A DNA stretch of 20,267 nucleotides from Amphimedon queenslandica (lineage: Eukaryota; Porifera; Demospongiae; Haplosclerida; Niphatidae), in assembly GCF_000090795.2 (NCBI RefSeq), contig NW_003546280.1:427761-448027 (forward strand), read 5' to 3'. Both the position numbers and the translations under genes were made by a program. Each line of letters starts with the position of its first letter. Position 1 is the first letter of the stretch. Of this stretch, positions 9,608 to 20,267 are shown in pieces. A model generated the notes under the pieces. That model searched no databases. It was not told where the DNA came from and worked only from the letters and a program-made list of their open reading frames with translations.

Positions 9608-9759
9608 TCAAATTTTACCAAAAACGACTAGAAGAGAATTCTCCATTTTTATAACTTTTTCTGATGCATATATATGTTCTTATGTTGTGTAGCAAGTTTG
9701 AGTTGATTCCAATCAAAATTAGATTTTTTACGAATTTTTGAAGTTACTCAAAAATGGGG

Positions 9760-9793
9760 CCAATAACCCTGTACTATAGTACAGGGTTTTTGG
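9760..9793. repeat. Palindrome in array B, second
   Basis: Centred at 9776.5 with a perfect 24-bp core and one mismatch (9764/9789) in the outer arms. It keeps the array B-specific A/T pair next to CCC/GGG. Confidence 0.88.
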
Positions 9794-10348
9794 TCAAATT
9801 TCACCAAAAACAACTAGGAGAGAATTCTCCATTTTTATAACTTTTTCTGATGCATATACATGTTCTTATGTTGTGTAGCAAGTTTGAGTTGATTCCAATT
9901 AAGTTTGGATTTTTTATGAATTTTTGAAGTTGCTCCAAATGCCATGTACTGTATTGTAGTGCTTGTCAGCTCATGAAGCTCATGCTGTTTAGCTCACTTA
10001 TAGTACACGCAACTATAAACATTTAATTGTTTGACTGATAATAAAAAATTTGAAAAGTAATTGTTACAGTTGATTATATGAGAGAGAGATGAAGTAGAAT
10101 GGGAAAGAAATAAATGATATGACAACAAAAGAGACAGTTGTTATTGGAAAGACAAAAATGAATAATGTAATAATAATAATTATCATGGATAAATAACAAA
10201 AAATGTGACAGAGCACTATAACATCAAAACTACTTAGTACACATAAAAAACACAACACAAAACAAAAAGAATACAACAAATATGCAATAGACTGATATTG
10301 ATTTCTGTTCGAAAGAAATAAAAAAGAGATACAGTGAAGGCCATGATC

Positions 10349-13300
10349 TTACACCCAATACTGCTGATCCTTCAGAGCAATAGCATTCGTATTTGGAGCT
10401 GCTGCTGGAGTAGTACACCTCGTACTATCCTCATATTGGCTGTTGCATACTTCATCAACTCTTAGCGAGGTATTGACTGAGGAAGGACGGGAATGTCTGT
10501 CTTCTGTGATGCAGCTGCTGTCATAGCCCATACTGGAGGCTGACTCAGGGCGGGAGAAATTCAACGGGGCATGGAAATGAGGCGGTTTGACGGGAGAGAC
10601 ACGTCCGAGGCTGCTTCTTGATGAATACGGACGAGGGTTTTGTCTCAGAGAGCTTGGTCTTCTGAGGGGAGAGCGGGAGCGAGGGACAGAATCGATACAG
10701 TACTGGTCTGCATGAGGGGAGGAGAAGAAAGGCGGAGTCTCAAGAGGTCTCCTTTGAACAGGAGGGCCCACGCTATCCATATAACCTCCGGCACCTATGG
10801 CCTCATCGACAGAGTGAGAATGATAGCCAATATCCTGATGGTATGGTAAATGGGTGTGGCTCGATGATATGGGATGACGTACCATCATAATATCGGCACC
10901 TGACACGTTGGATAAGCTATCGCTGATATCATCAATCTCTCCTTCTCCTCCTCCTCTGGAGCTAAAGTGGGGTGACGCTGTACTGTAATAAGGAGGATCG
11001 GCAACTTTGTAACTCAGAGACGAGTGAGGAGGTAGAAATCCTCCTTTAGCTACGTCTCCACTTCCTGCTAGGCCTTTAGCAAGCTTCAACTTAATGATCC
11101 TTGACTGACAGAAACAGAATAAAACAATTATAATCAATAGTATCAATATGAGGACCACTAATGCACTTAGGGGTATATAAAAAGCAGCTTCTATCGTTCC
11201 TGTTGAAGGCCTATTGGTACCCACTGGTTCGTTTGTAGGTGATAGAGTCGATGAAGGAACGGATGTAGTTGTTGATAAATGATTGTGAATTAAAGTTAAT
11301 GTGAGGTGGAATTCACCAGGAGACAGATCTCTGACTGTTACAATACCAGTGATCTGTTCATACAACACACCATTGCTATCAATAATAGAAGAGGTAGGCT
11401 CAAAGTTATAATATATACTGTTAGATTTAAGGTCCTCATAGTTAAACTCTGTTATCCTCTTACTTCCCATGCCAATGTTAGGCAATTTTCTAGAGAAGTA
11501 GCCATATTGTAACTCTGAGGTTATCTTTATCACTGGAAGGTCGTAACTCATTAGGTGAATATCAAAGAGAGAGTGAGGAAGGAGGACAGAGGAAGCATTC
11601 GTCAAATTGAGAACAGCGTCATTAGCACTGCCATCTAGCACAACACTCACAGAGATATTGAACGATATTTTAATGTCATTATTAACAGCATCAACGCTCA
11701 TGACGTCTTTATAGTGACTGGTATCAAACAAACTGTATTTGACACGACCTTCATCAACGTCCAACTGCGAGAATTCAGATGAAGCTGTTTCCGAGACTAA
11801 TATCTTGCCATTACTAGGTAGCGTAGTGACATTAAAACGTGTCAATAAAGGATTCCCGTTAGTCACTGTCTCTAGATTATTGGCGGTTATAAGAGCAAAC
11901 GTGTGAGTTTGAAGTATAGCTAGATCATTAAAGTTTACGTTGAAAGAAAAGCTCGAGATATTCAAAGTAAACCTGTACTCTTGACCACCCGTCGTTCCCT
12001 CTTCATCCACAAAACTGAAATTAAAATAAGCAACACCCACTTCACCTGGCACGTACACCAGTCTACCAGCGTTGATATCGGCTTGAGTAAAAGTGAACAC
12101 TGGCGTACTGGAGTCTGCTCCCAAGACGAGGCTACCGGACGTTAGATTAGAAACAGAATAATATATTCTCTGAGGCTCGTTATCTTCATCAATGACGTGA
12201 AGATCAGAGCGTGTGATGAGAGATCGGAATCCTTCGACAATTGATTTCGTAAGTTGAAGTGAGGCATTAAGATATGGAAGCTCATCATTGTACAGCTCAA
12301 TTGCAATATTAACAGTTTCGGGTGGTGAGGTGAAATACACAGTGCCACGAGAATCGACTACTTGTACTTGTATAATAAACGAGTCGTTGTGCTTCTCAGA
12401 GCCACCATTAGAGTAGCACACACTGCCAGTTAGAAGCTCTGTCTGTGTGAAATTCCTCATGCTAAAGTCAGAGCTGTCATTGAGTAGCAGGCTACCATGG
12501 CTGGGAGGGTGGAGTACGTGAAAGAGAGGAGATAGGTCATATAAGCCAGGAGGATCAGATGTACTTTGATTCATTTTTTTCCAAGTTTGATAGCGAATAT
12601 TCCTAGCATCAAGAAGAGATTGGTTGAGGCATATCATATCATTCTCTCTCAGTCTTAGCTCCTTTTTAACAGCCAGTGTTGTATTAGGAGTCGATGGTAG
12701 AGATATATTTATAATCAGCACTATCTCTTCTATGTCTAATGCCAGTGGGTGATACAAAATGAGGGCTACCCTCTCGGCTGGTTCCCATACATCAACAGCA
12801 GTGTGTGTATACAGTAATTCACCATTGGAGACCTGCGACTGATTAAAAGAGATCACCTCAGCTAATGGCGAAGACACTAGGCTAAGTCTCCCATATTTAA
12901 TCCCATACTTAGGATCAGCCAGTGTATAACTGATGCTATTAGGATCAATTTTATCATCCTGATTTGTGCTAGCGGATAGAAACTCTGTACTGATGACCAC
13001 ACTCCCACCCATTGGAACTGATACACTAGCATTCGATACTCTGATTTTCACTATTTTTGGAAGGATTTTAAAAACTCCAGATGTGACGTGAAAGCCGTCA
13101 GAGACTGTGAAATTCAAACTGACCGGGAATCCCTCGTACTTCCGCTTATCAACAAAAGAGACCAAGCCATTATCAATGTCCGCTTGAGTAAAACTATCTT
13201 GCTCGGTTCCGTTAAGAGCAAAGTATCCCTCACTCCTATCTCGAACATCAATGTTGAAATTATACCATAATAAATGAGGGGGAGTGTCAGAGTCAACTGA

Positions 13301-16300
13301 AGCTAGATAAGAGGCATTCAGGGGATTAGTTTTCGTCACATAAATATTGAATAGAGTATTGTTAATAATGTGTGGGCGTTCGTCATTTATTGGTTGGATA
13401 TCAAACGAGTATTCTAGCTCGTTGGTGTGATAAGGGGTTTCCCAGTGTATCTCAAAGACAAAACTATCGTGGAAGGTCTCGGTTCCATCATGATAGTACA
13501 CTAAATTCTGATTTCTTAGCTTGTCGAGTGAGAAACTGCAGTTACTCCCACAATCTTCTCCATCTAATTTAAGATGGCCGCTAGACACACCCTGGAGTAC
13601 AGTGACAGTACCTGCTGCAGTGGAGAAGTACGGGTGCTTGATAGTGACACTGGTCGGATCCACTGTTACATTCCCTCCCTCCATCAGGGCAGCTCCATCA
13701 ACGACTGTCTCTATTATTGTATTGGACGCTATGATGACACGAAGTGTGTAATTATTTGGTTGATCGTTTATGCCATCAGAGACGCAAAGCACAATCGTAT
13801 CAGACCAAGCCGTTAGCAAATCATGCTTATACCTGACCAGGTTCCCATTGATGTCTTGCTGTGTGAACGAATCAGTTTCCAAGTAATTCTGCCTGTCATG
13901 CCTGTGTAGCTCAATCTTGCCAGACGATGAGCTGATCACGTGATAAACAAGCTTGGACGGGTCGGTCGTGTCAAGATCTTTCATTGAAAGTATTGATCTG
14001 TGTATATCAGCTACAGTCCCGTTACCTACGAATAAAACACGAGTGATGTCTAGCGTAGGTGGATCATCATCAATGGTGGTTGTGTTAACGCTGATCAACA
14101 CATCGTCTTCTCTGAAGCTAAGGATCTGAACTGATACGTTGAAGAAATCAGTCTCTACGTTGGAGCCGTCTTGCTCGTAAACCACACCCTGAGAATTGAT
14201 GTCCTCTTGCGTGAAATGATATGAATTATTAGCAATGTTTATTGGGAGGCCATGTTTTAACACACGACCATATTTGGGGAGAGTGCTGATACTATAGAGT
14301 ATATCTGAGGGGGCGATGCTCTTGGAGCAGTCGGTGGTGTATGAAATGACGCTAGAGCCAATGAATGAGTGAGAGTTTTCTATGACACTCACCGAACCTG
14401 TTGCATTTCGATGGGCAACAGTACTTTGAATATCAATTTCAAAAAGTACTACGTTACCTTGATGAAGCTCATCCTTAACATTAAATGAGGCATAAACAGG
14501 TATACTTTGGTCACCTGCTCTGAAAGTAAATCTACCGGACAAGATATCAGCCCAGGTAAGAGCAAAGCCATGGCTTGTACTATTAGAGCATCTATCCCCT
14601 ACACAAAGCTGACCAAAGAGGTGTGGAAAATGAAGCAAAGTTAATTTAATTTCGTTATCGTTAGGAGGACGGTCACTGTCAAAACACGTAATGTGCTCTG
14701 AAGTGATCTGTTTCTCGCATCCTTCTGGCACTATGAATTGATTATTGGCGCTACAGTGTGGAGTGTTGTCATTGATGGGGTCAATGCTGATCGATAGGAT
14801 ACCACGAAAGTCCTTGTAATCGGAATTGTTCTTGTTCCTTAGGACAAAATAAAAATAAAAGAAGTCTTGCTGCTCTTCATTTTTATCATCATACTCATAA
14901 ATGAGGTATCCTTCCGTGATGTCCTGGAGATTAAAATGTCGAGGGCCTACAATTTCAGGAGCAGGACTGGGCCTTCTGAGTATAAGGGACCCAAACTGAG
15001 GATATTGCAGTATGTATATGCTGGTTTCGTAACCCTCAAGTGGCTCGACGTAGAACTCTTCTTTGGAGATGATGTGCTCTCCCTCACCCTCAGTCACCCT
15101 AAACCCTTTCCTTGTCACGTTTAGCACATTCTGAGTGACAAAGGCGCTAATAGTGAACTTCGGTAAAGTATAATAGCCATTAGTAACCTCAAGGTATATC
15201 TTGTCCTCAAATTCTGTTGAGATGGGATGCTCATTAAAGCTGACGTACATGACCTTCTGAGAGTTTATATCATGCTGTGTGAACTCTGTTAACACTTCGT
15301 TAGTGCTAACGTCACGTATCTCACCGTAAACTGGACTGAGTTTTTCAGGATCTGTCTCAATGCTCTTCAACCTATACCTTATCTGATAGGGAACGTTGAA
15401 ACGAGTTTGAACCACATTTAAATTATCGGGCATGATAACAAACTCGCTCGTTGCGAGGACGGTGAAAGAGGTTTGATTCATAAGGCTGAGGTATGGGAGT
15501 GGTTTTATACACACGCCCACGTCAACCAACTGACTCCGCCCGTGACCGAGAGAAAACTGGAGCCGGAAAATATCACTCGTTTCCTGAGTTAGAGTATCGT
15601 TAACAGTGTATATGATATTGTTGGTGCTTGAGTAAGAGTATGACGTTAGGAGGGTAGGGCTCTCACTTTCTCGTAAATATCCTCTTAAAGGCTGCTTCAC
15701 GATGCTCACAGTCACCTCAGACATCCTCTCTGGTAGAGTGATGTCAATAATAAAGTGGTCAGAGGAGAGGGTTGGAGGATTAGTAGAAAATAGTAAGTCT
15801 GCGGTTAGTAGACAGAGGCTGTTGGAGGCAATATTGGTAGAGACAGAGATCGAGAGAGGGATCACGGATACTTTGAGTTGCTGTGGAAAAAGAAGAAGAC
15901 ATAATATAAAAGAACGAATGGGAGGAGGTTGAAAGAAGGTACTTTAAAAATTTGTAAAAAATCCAAGCTTGATCGGAATCAGCTCAAACTTTCTACGCAG
16001 CATAAGTACATGTATATGTATCAGAAAAAATTATAAAAATGGAAAACTCTTTCCTAGTCATTTTTGGCCATTCTTACTGTACACGTAGATGCATTAGAGT
16101 CTTACCTGTTTCACAGTATATAGTCCATCAAATATGGTGACACTATGATTGTATGAGAGTATGTGGGCTGGATCCAACTCTCTATACACATAAACGATAT
16201 CATGACTGATGACTTGACTCATCTTGAACTCTCTTATCTTCTGATCGAGTCCTTTATTGACTTCAGCAAAATGACCGTTACCATCCTCGGCACTTCCCTC

Positions 16301-17571
16301 GTCAACTCTGATCAAGTAATCAAACGGGAGCTGATCTGGATCAGTGATCTTAAAAAACGACTCATTCAAAATGACGTACGAGCCTTCAAGTGGGTTTATG
16401 TAACGCAGCTGTTTCAGAGAAGGGGCATTATCATTTACTGGCGTTATATGAACATCAATATCAATATCAAATGATGATTCTGATACGTTAAATGCGTCAG
16501 AGTAAAGAGATGCGATATTGACCAGAAATGATAAGGAATCAAAAGTCGTATCAGACCCATCATGAACATAAGTCAGTTTCTGACTCACCATGTCCTGATA
16601 GTTAAAAACAGAGTGAAGAGAGAGAGTATATTCAGAGCTTCCATTGTTTAAGATGAGGCTCCCTCTTGTAGGAAGAGATGCAACAGTGAGAGATATATCA
16701 AAGTCATCATGAGAGAGTGGATAAGAGAGAGAGCCTGACTCAATGGAGGAAGGAGAGAAAGAGAAAAACAAAGAGTCTTTTCTAAATAGACTGGAGCCTC
16801 CTTCTTGAACGGATAAGGAGGTCGTGTTGGCAGATAAAGAAGGAGATGAAGAGAAAGAGGACGACATTATAAAAATAATCAGCGAAACCTCGGGCCCTTC
16901 AAGTTGAGAGCTACTGACAAGCAAAGAAACAGAGTCAGTGACCAGGTCTGTCACCACTGGACCGCTCTGTCTGTATCTTAATTGTAAAGTGTCCACTTGA
17001 GATTGGGTGAAGCTACTTCCATTGCTTAAAGGAGTCCACGAGTCAGATTCCCATAATTCCAAACTTCCATGTCTCGCTATTGATTGTATACTGTACATCA
17101 GTTCCGGGGTCTGAGTCTCGAAATTTGTTCCCACCCTCAAGTGTTGGGCACTAATTAGAACTGACCCGTCCTCTCTTACGAGGAGGCGTGGCTCGGCAAG
17201 AGACTCTATGATGCCGTTAAATGGCGAGACATTAATGACAAGTGACTGGTTGATTGAAGGATTGGTGGGTGTGGTTATGAATAACGAGATGAGGGCGGGG
17301 TCAAGACCCGCCTCTAAGTAGTGCTGGAAGTAGACGCCATCGTCTTTGAGCTGCTGCATGGAAAAACGGGACAGAGGAGAGCCTGTGGGTCCTTCCAATT
17401 GACCAGCAACCCGACCACTGGGAGTACATATAGAACAGTTAGAAGTAGCTAAGTGAAAAACAACATCGTCATCAGAAAGAGAGGGAGAGAGATGAGTGGT
17501 GAGTAGATTGAAATGAAGTAGGGACTTAGTTCCGGAAGCAATTGGAATGGTAATGGATTGATTGTTAGAAT
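10349..17571 (-). CDS. CSPG4: CSPG4/NG2-like transmembrane proteoglycan, 3' part: about 17 CSPG repeats, TM helix, tail ending QYWV
   Basis: Two visible exons on the minus strand, 17571-16106 and 15880-10349 (5.5 kb), join in phase (YTVKQ | QLKVSV) across a 225-bp intron. Together they encode about 2331 residues. The upstream acceptor (CTCCCCCAG) is in phase 1, so earlier exons are missing; the N-terminal signal peptide and laminin-G domains of CSPG4 are not seen. I count about 17 CSPG repeats by their core motif, for example FTQADINAGRLVYVPG, FTQEDINSQGVVYEQDG and FTQHDINSQKVMYVSF. Many N-X-S/T sites and an S/T/P-rich stalk precede a membrane helix (coded at about 11180-11110). The cytoplasmic tail is about 250 residues, with a basic start, a PPYY motif, SPVKPP, RS-rich stretches and the C-terminus QYWV, the PDZ ligand of vertebrate CSPG4. 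No clear acidic-SGxG glycosaminoglycan site was spotted. FREM/FRAS1 proteins share the repeats but not this C-terminus. Confidence 0.9.
15952..16079 (-). repeat. Single unit of the 186-bp repeat family, reverse orientation, in the CSPG intron
   Basis: Read on the minus strand it follows the monomer in order: TGGCCAAAAATGACTAGGAA, then ATTTTTATAATTTTTTCTGA, then GTAGAAAGTTTGAGCTGATT and TTTTTAAAGTA. It begins at the end of the palindrome's right arm and stops before the next palindrome, so this copy lacks a complete palindrome. It fills over half of the 225-bp intron and lies sense to the CSPG gene, as array A does to its host gene. Confidence 0.88.
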
Positions 17572-17817
17572 CTGGGGGAGAAAGAAATTAAGTAATATAA
17601 ATAAATAAAATATAAATAAATATACGTGTAATACCGATATTAGATTCTCATCTCTCTCTCTCTTTCTTGTCTTTTCTCTCCTCCACATTTTTGTACCTTG
17701 TTACATAATCATCATTAAACTCTCTCTCTAGATCTTTATTAGACATAGCTACGCAATTCATTCGAATATAAATAATCACAACAAAGTCACCTTGTGACAT
17801 ACACAAGATTAATTTAA

Positions 17818-17896
17818 CATATACATGTACATGTACATGTAATACATGTACATGTACAATGTACAATGAATGTACAGTACATACATGTACATGTAA
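17818..17896. repeat. TACATG hexamer microsatellite cluster 1
   Basis: Repeated TACATG/GTACAT words with interruptions. The hexamer is self-complementary in rotation, so any run reads the same on both strands and can form hairpins. Smaller runs follow at about 17986-18000 and 18098-18116. Confidence 0.85.
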
Positions 17897-18238
17897 ATTA
17901 TAGTCTAAAAACTCCCTCCAGTTCAAGAATGCAATTAATAAAAACAATTTGAAACAAAAGGAGATAAGAAAGTACGCACAGGGCTTACATGTACATGTAT
18001 TTCTGTTCTTTTTAGTTCAAAAATTTTGCAGGCATTTTTGGCATGCATAGTAATTGGCTTGAAGCTAATTTTTAGACAATATCAATCATTAACAAATACA
18101 GTACATGTACATGTATTCTGGCTTGGAAATCCTATTTTTTTTCTCAAGATATTGATGAGCCATTAGCAATGTAGAAAGTTAAACAATAAAGCACCAATTC
18201 TACAAAAGGCCATTACATAGTTTATATAGCTAAAACAA

Positions 18239-18283
18239 CAGTACATGTACAAGTACAAGTACATGCATGTACATGTACAAGCA
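18239..18283. repeat. TACATG/TACAAG hexamer microsatellite cluster 2
   Basis: Mixed ACATGT and ACAAGT words in a 45-bp run. It is followed directly by a 14-bp direct repeat. Confidence 0.8.
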
Positions 18284-18289
18284 ATACAT

Positions 18290-18317
18290 GCAAGCCTGTG
18301 CAGGCAAGCCTGTGCAG
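18290..18317. repeat. 14-bp direct repeat, two perfect copies
   Basis: GCAAGCCTGTGCAG occurs twice back to back at 18290-18303 and 18304-18317. Each unit contains the partial inverted motif CCTGTGCAGG across the junction. Confidence 0.9.
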
Positions 18318-18496
18318 GTAATAAAATCAATGTGTATCATTATTTTGTTGTAGCAACAGAGTAGCAGCTGCGATTACGAGTTCAAATATTTGGAATAAAT
18401 TGCTAATGAAGAGCGTATAAATGACACGGACGTGGGACAGGGAGTAACTCCTCTTCATATTTCGTGTTTTAATAGCATAAAGTTTAATGAGGTATT

Positions 18497-18533
18497 AAGA
18501 GAGAGAGAGAGGGAGGGAGAGGGAGGAAAGAGG
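18497..18533. repeat. Purine-rich GA tract
   Basis: A run of AG and GGGA words, low complexity, similar in composition to the large tract at the window end. Confidence 0.8.
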
Positions 18534-19855
18534 CTTCTTTGAATTCGTTTACTTTTATCCTTCATCTTTCATGTCAGCAAAATGAAGTATCATGTACATG
18601 TAGATTGTGTGATAGGTCTAGCTGAGAGGGTTTAGCAGTACTTAGCAGATATACTCGCACTAAATGAGTTTACCCAACAGTAGACCTACATGTATAAGAT
18701 TCATCTCCTCTCACTCAACACGTGAAGAGGGAACAGGACAGGTGCATTGGCTAAGCCATGATAGGATAGCTAAGGGCCATATCTATGTATATACACACTA
18801 CACAGACAAAACAGACTCTCTTGGCATATTTTTACCTTTTAAAAACATAGAGAACAAACAAAGGCAGATTGTATGCATATACTTAGCAAGTATGCACACA
18901 GAATCACAAGTACAGTGTACACATAGCCACATGTACATTTAATAGCAGCTGATGCAACATGTAGCAACATGTGTTATTATATAAAGATACCCTGAAATAT
19001 GGATAACATTTTGGACCTATAGGAAAGTACCACTGAAATGAGGACACCTCCAGAATAATAAAGAGGTTACTACTGTATGGTACACGACACCTAATATGAT
19101 ATGCAATGATCATAACAGATATCGATTACTATCAAAAATCAAATGTGTATTGATATGCGGAAGATTAAGACTGCTGTTTATACTATTAGCCAAATATGGT
19201 ATAACATGTAACACAAGGAGTAGACATCATTTCTGTGCCACTCTATAGCATTTTCCCATCATAAAGCACTAGATAAATGTGTCCATATACATTATACACG
19301 GACCGTTTAACCTCAAAGTAAAAGTTCAAAAGCTAAACCGACGCCACAAACTCGCATTCAAAAAATATTAACAAGACCCACACCCAGTGTTTGAGACGAA
19401 CCGACATACGCTAATTTTCTTAATTTCAAAGAACGCCTCATTTCAAAAGAGGCTTGTACAAACTTGAACCTTGTCGACAATAGGGTAAGCATTTTAAATG
19501 ATGACCTAATGAAGTTTGGAATGCTCTTAGGAATAGTGCGAACAGGTATGCATGGGCGCACGCATGCATGCATAGGTAATTAGGGCTCACTTTCACAAGC
19601 AAAGTTAATTAGTAAAATAAATGAATTTGAATAATGATAATAGAGAGAGAGCGAGGGGCAAGGGGGAGAGAGAGGAGGAAACAGTCCAAAAATTTACAGC
19701 AGAGCTTAATTATAAAGTGATAAATATTCGAGTAATGCAAGATGGGAAACTAATAATAAAACGCTTACTATTATTCAAACAAATTAATGAGAAAAGTAAG
19801 CACGAATCTGCACTATTATACCATAATCAATTAGAGAAAGTTGAGAGATCATATA

Positions 19856-19942
19856 CCATGTACATGTACATGTGTACATGTACATGTACATGTACATTAA
19901 ATTTACATGTACATGTACATGTACATTTACATTTACATGTAG
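19856..19942. repeat. TACATG hexamer microsatellite cluster 3, longest
   Basis: Two runs of TACATG on either side of an AT-rich centre (ATTAAATTT at about 19896-19904), so the whole segment is a large near-inverted repeat of about 85 bp. Imperfect TACATT words mark its 3' edge. Confidence 0.88.
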
Positions 19943-20077
19943 TCTGGCAGAGTATAATTGCGAAAGGTTAGAGTGAAATTAATGAGCTGATTAATTCATA
20001 CAATGAAATCAAATTAATGCATATTTTAGGATAATAGAAACTTGTAGCAAACCAATGGAGAATTGCACATATCCAAT

Positions 20078-20262
<185 letters not shown>

Positions 20263-20267
20263 TATGT

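Larger units (their letters stand above)
9474..9945 (+). repeat. 186-bp tandem repeat, array B (about 2.5 units) after alpha-galactosidase copy 2
   Basis: Same family and orientation as array A. The anchor TAGCAAGTTTGAG recurs at 9501, 9690 and 9876, spacings of 189 and 186; the extra 3 bp is an inserted TTA at the centre of the first palindrome. The array starts about 50 bp after the stop codon of copy 2 and fades into a degenerate palindrome near 9940-9960. Confidence 0.9.
9427..10348. other. Convergent intergenic region between alpha-galactosidase copy 2 and the CSPG gene
   Basis: About 920 bp with no gene that I can support. The first half is repeat array B. The second half (about 9960-10348) is AT-rich and probably includes the 3' UTR of the minus-strand CSPG gene. 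No perfect AATAAA was seen on the minus strand there. Short open frames are low-complexity and unrecognised. Confidence 0.6.

Noticed and set aside
14867-15124. Plus-strand open frame opposite the large CSPG exon (likewise 15702-15932, 13372-13816 and 10640-10849)
   Set aside because: Antisense shadows of a 5.5-kb coding exon; no independent coding signal.
18327-18458. Minus-strand 43-residue frame starting MKRSYSLSHV with a hydrophobic stretch, resembling a signal-peptide exon for the CSPG gene
   Set aside because: The CSPG acceptor needs a phase 1 donor. The better GT sites in this frame are phase 0 (GTAATC), and the only phase 1 GTs lie in poor contexts. Nothing else supports it.
18664-18942. 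Plus-strand 92-residue open frame
   Set aside because: No recognisable domain, no splice context, and surrounding DNA is repeat-rich non-coding.
19358-19573. Minus-strand 71-residue open frame upstream of the CSPG gene
   Set aside because: Checked as a possible laminin-G exon; no matching residues and no convincing donor site.
19621-19971. Plus-strand 116-residue open frame
   Set aside because: Its start is an ERERG low-complexity stretch from GA repeats and its end is TACATG microsatellite (MYMCTCTC). The middle resembles no family.

Overview
The window is eukaryotic nuclear DNA, AT-rich and tightly packed with intron-containing genes. Nearly all introns are GT-AG and many are only 42-60 bp. 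The gene content is animal: a Golgi PAPS transporter, a THNSL2-type threonine synthase-like enzyme and a CSPG4/NG2-type proteoglycan ending in a QYWV PDZ ligand. Short intergenic gaps, tiny introns and moderate divergence from vertebrate proteins fit an early-branching animal. A demosponge such as Amphimedon is my best guess, but that is inference; no species marker is visible.

Layout, left to right: SLC35B2/PAPST1-like gene (minus, 3 coding exons, 1771 to 179); a 129-bp divergent promoter with two CACGTG boxes 10 bp apart; THNSL2-like gene (plus, 2 exons, 1901-3376); tail-to-tail with it a secretory cyclophilin (minus, 4 exons, 4661 to 3502); a 96-bp divergent promoter; two tandem GH27 alpha-galactosidase genes (plus, 14 exons each, 4758-7324 and 7529-9426, both 408 aa); a repeat-bearing convergent gap; and the 3' part of a CSPG4-like transmembrane proteoglycan gene (minus, 17571 to 10349, 2 visible exons). 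From about 17.6 kb to the end I see only non-coding, microsatellite-rich DNA, probably intron or 5' flank of the CSPG gene.

A tandem repeat of period 186 bp with a 34-38 bp palindrome in each unit occurs in intron 2 of the first alpha-galactosidase gene, again just after the second, and once in reverse orientation in a CSPG intron. It is the most unfamiliar structure here. Its palindrome arms differ between loci in a paired way.

The genes are not an operon or known pathway cluster. The one biochemical link is loose: SLC35B2 supplies PAPS for Golgi sulfation, which chondroitin sulfate proteoglycans need. The alpha-galactosidase pair is a local duplication with patchy near-identity (likely gene conversion) and a binding-site change in copy 2.
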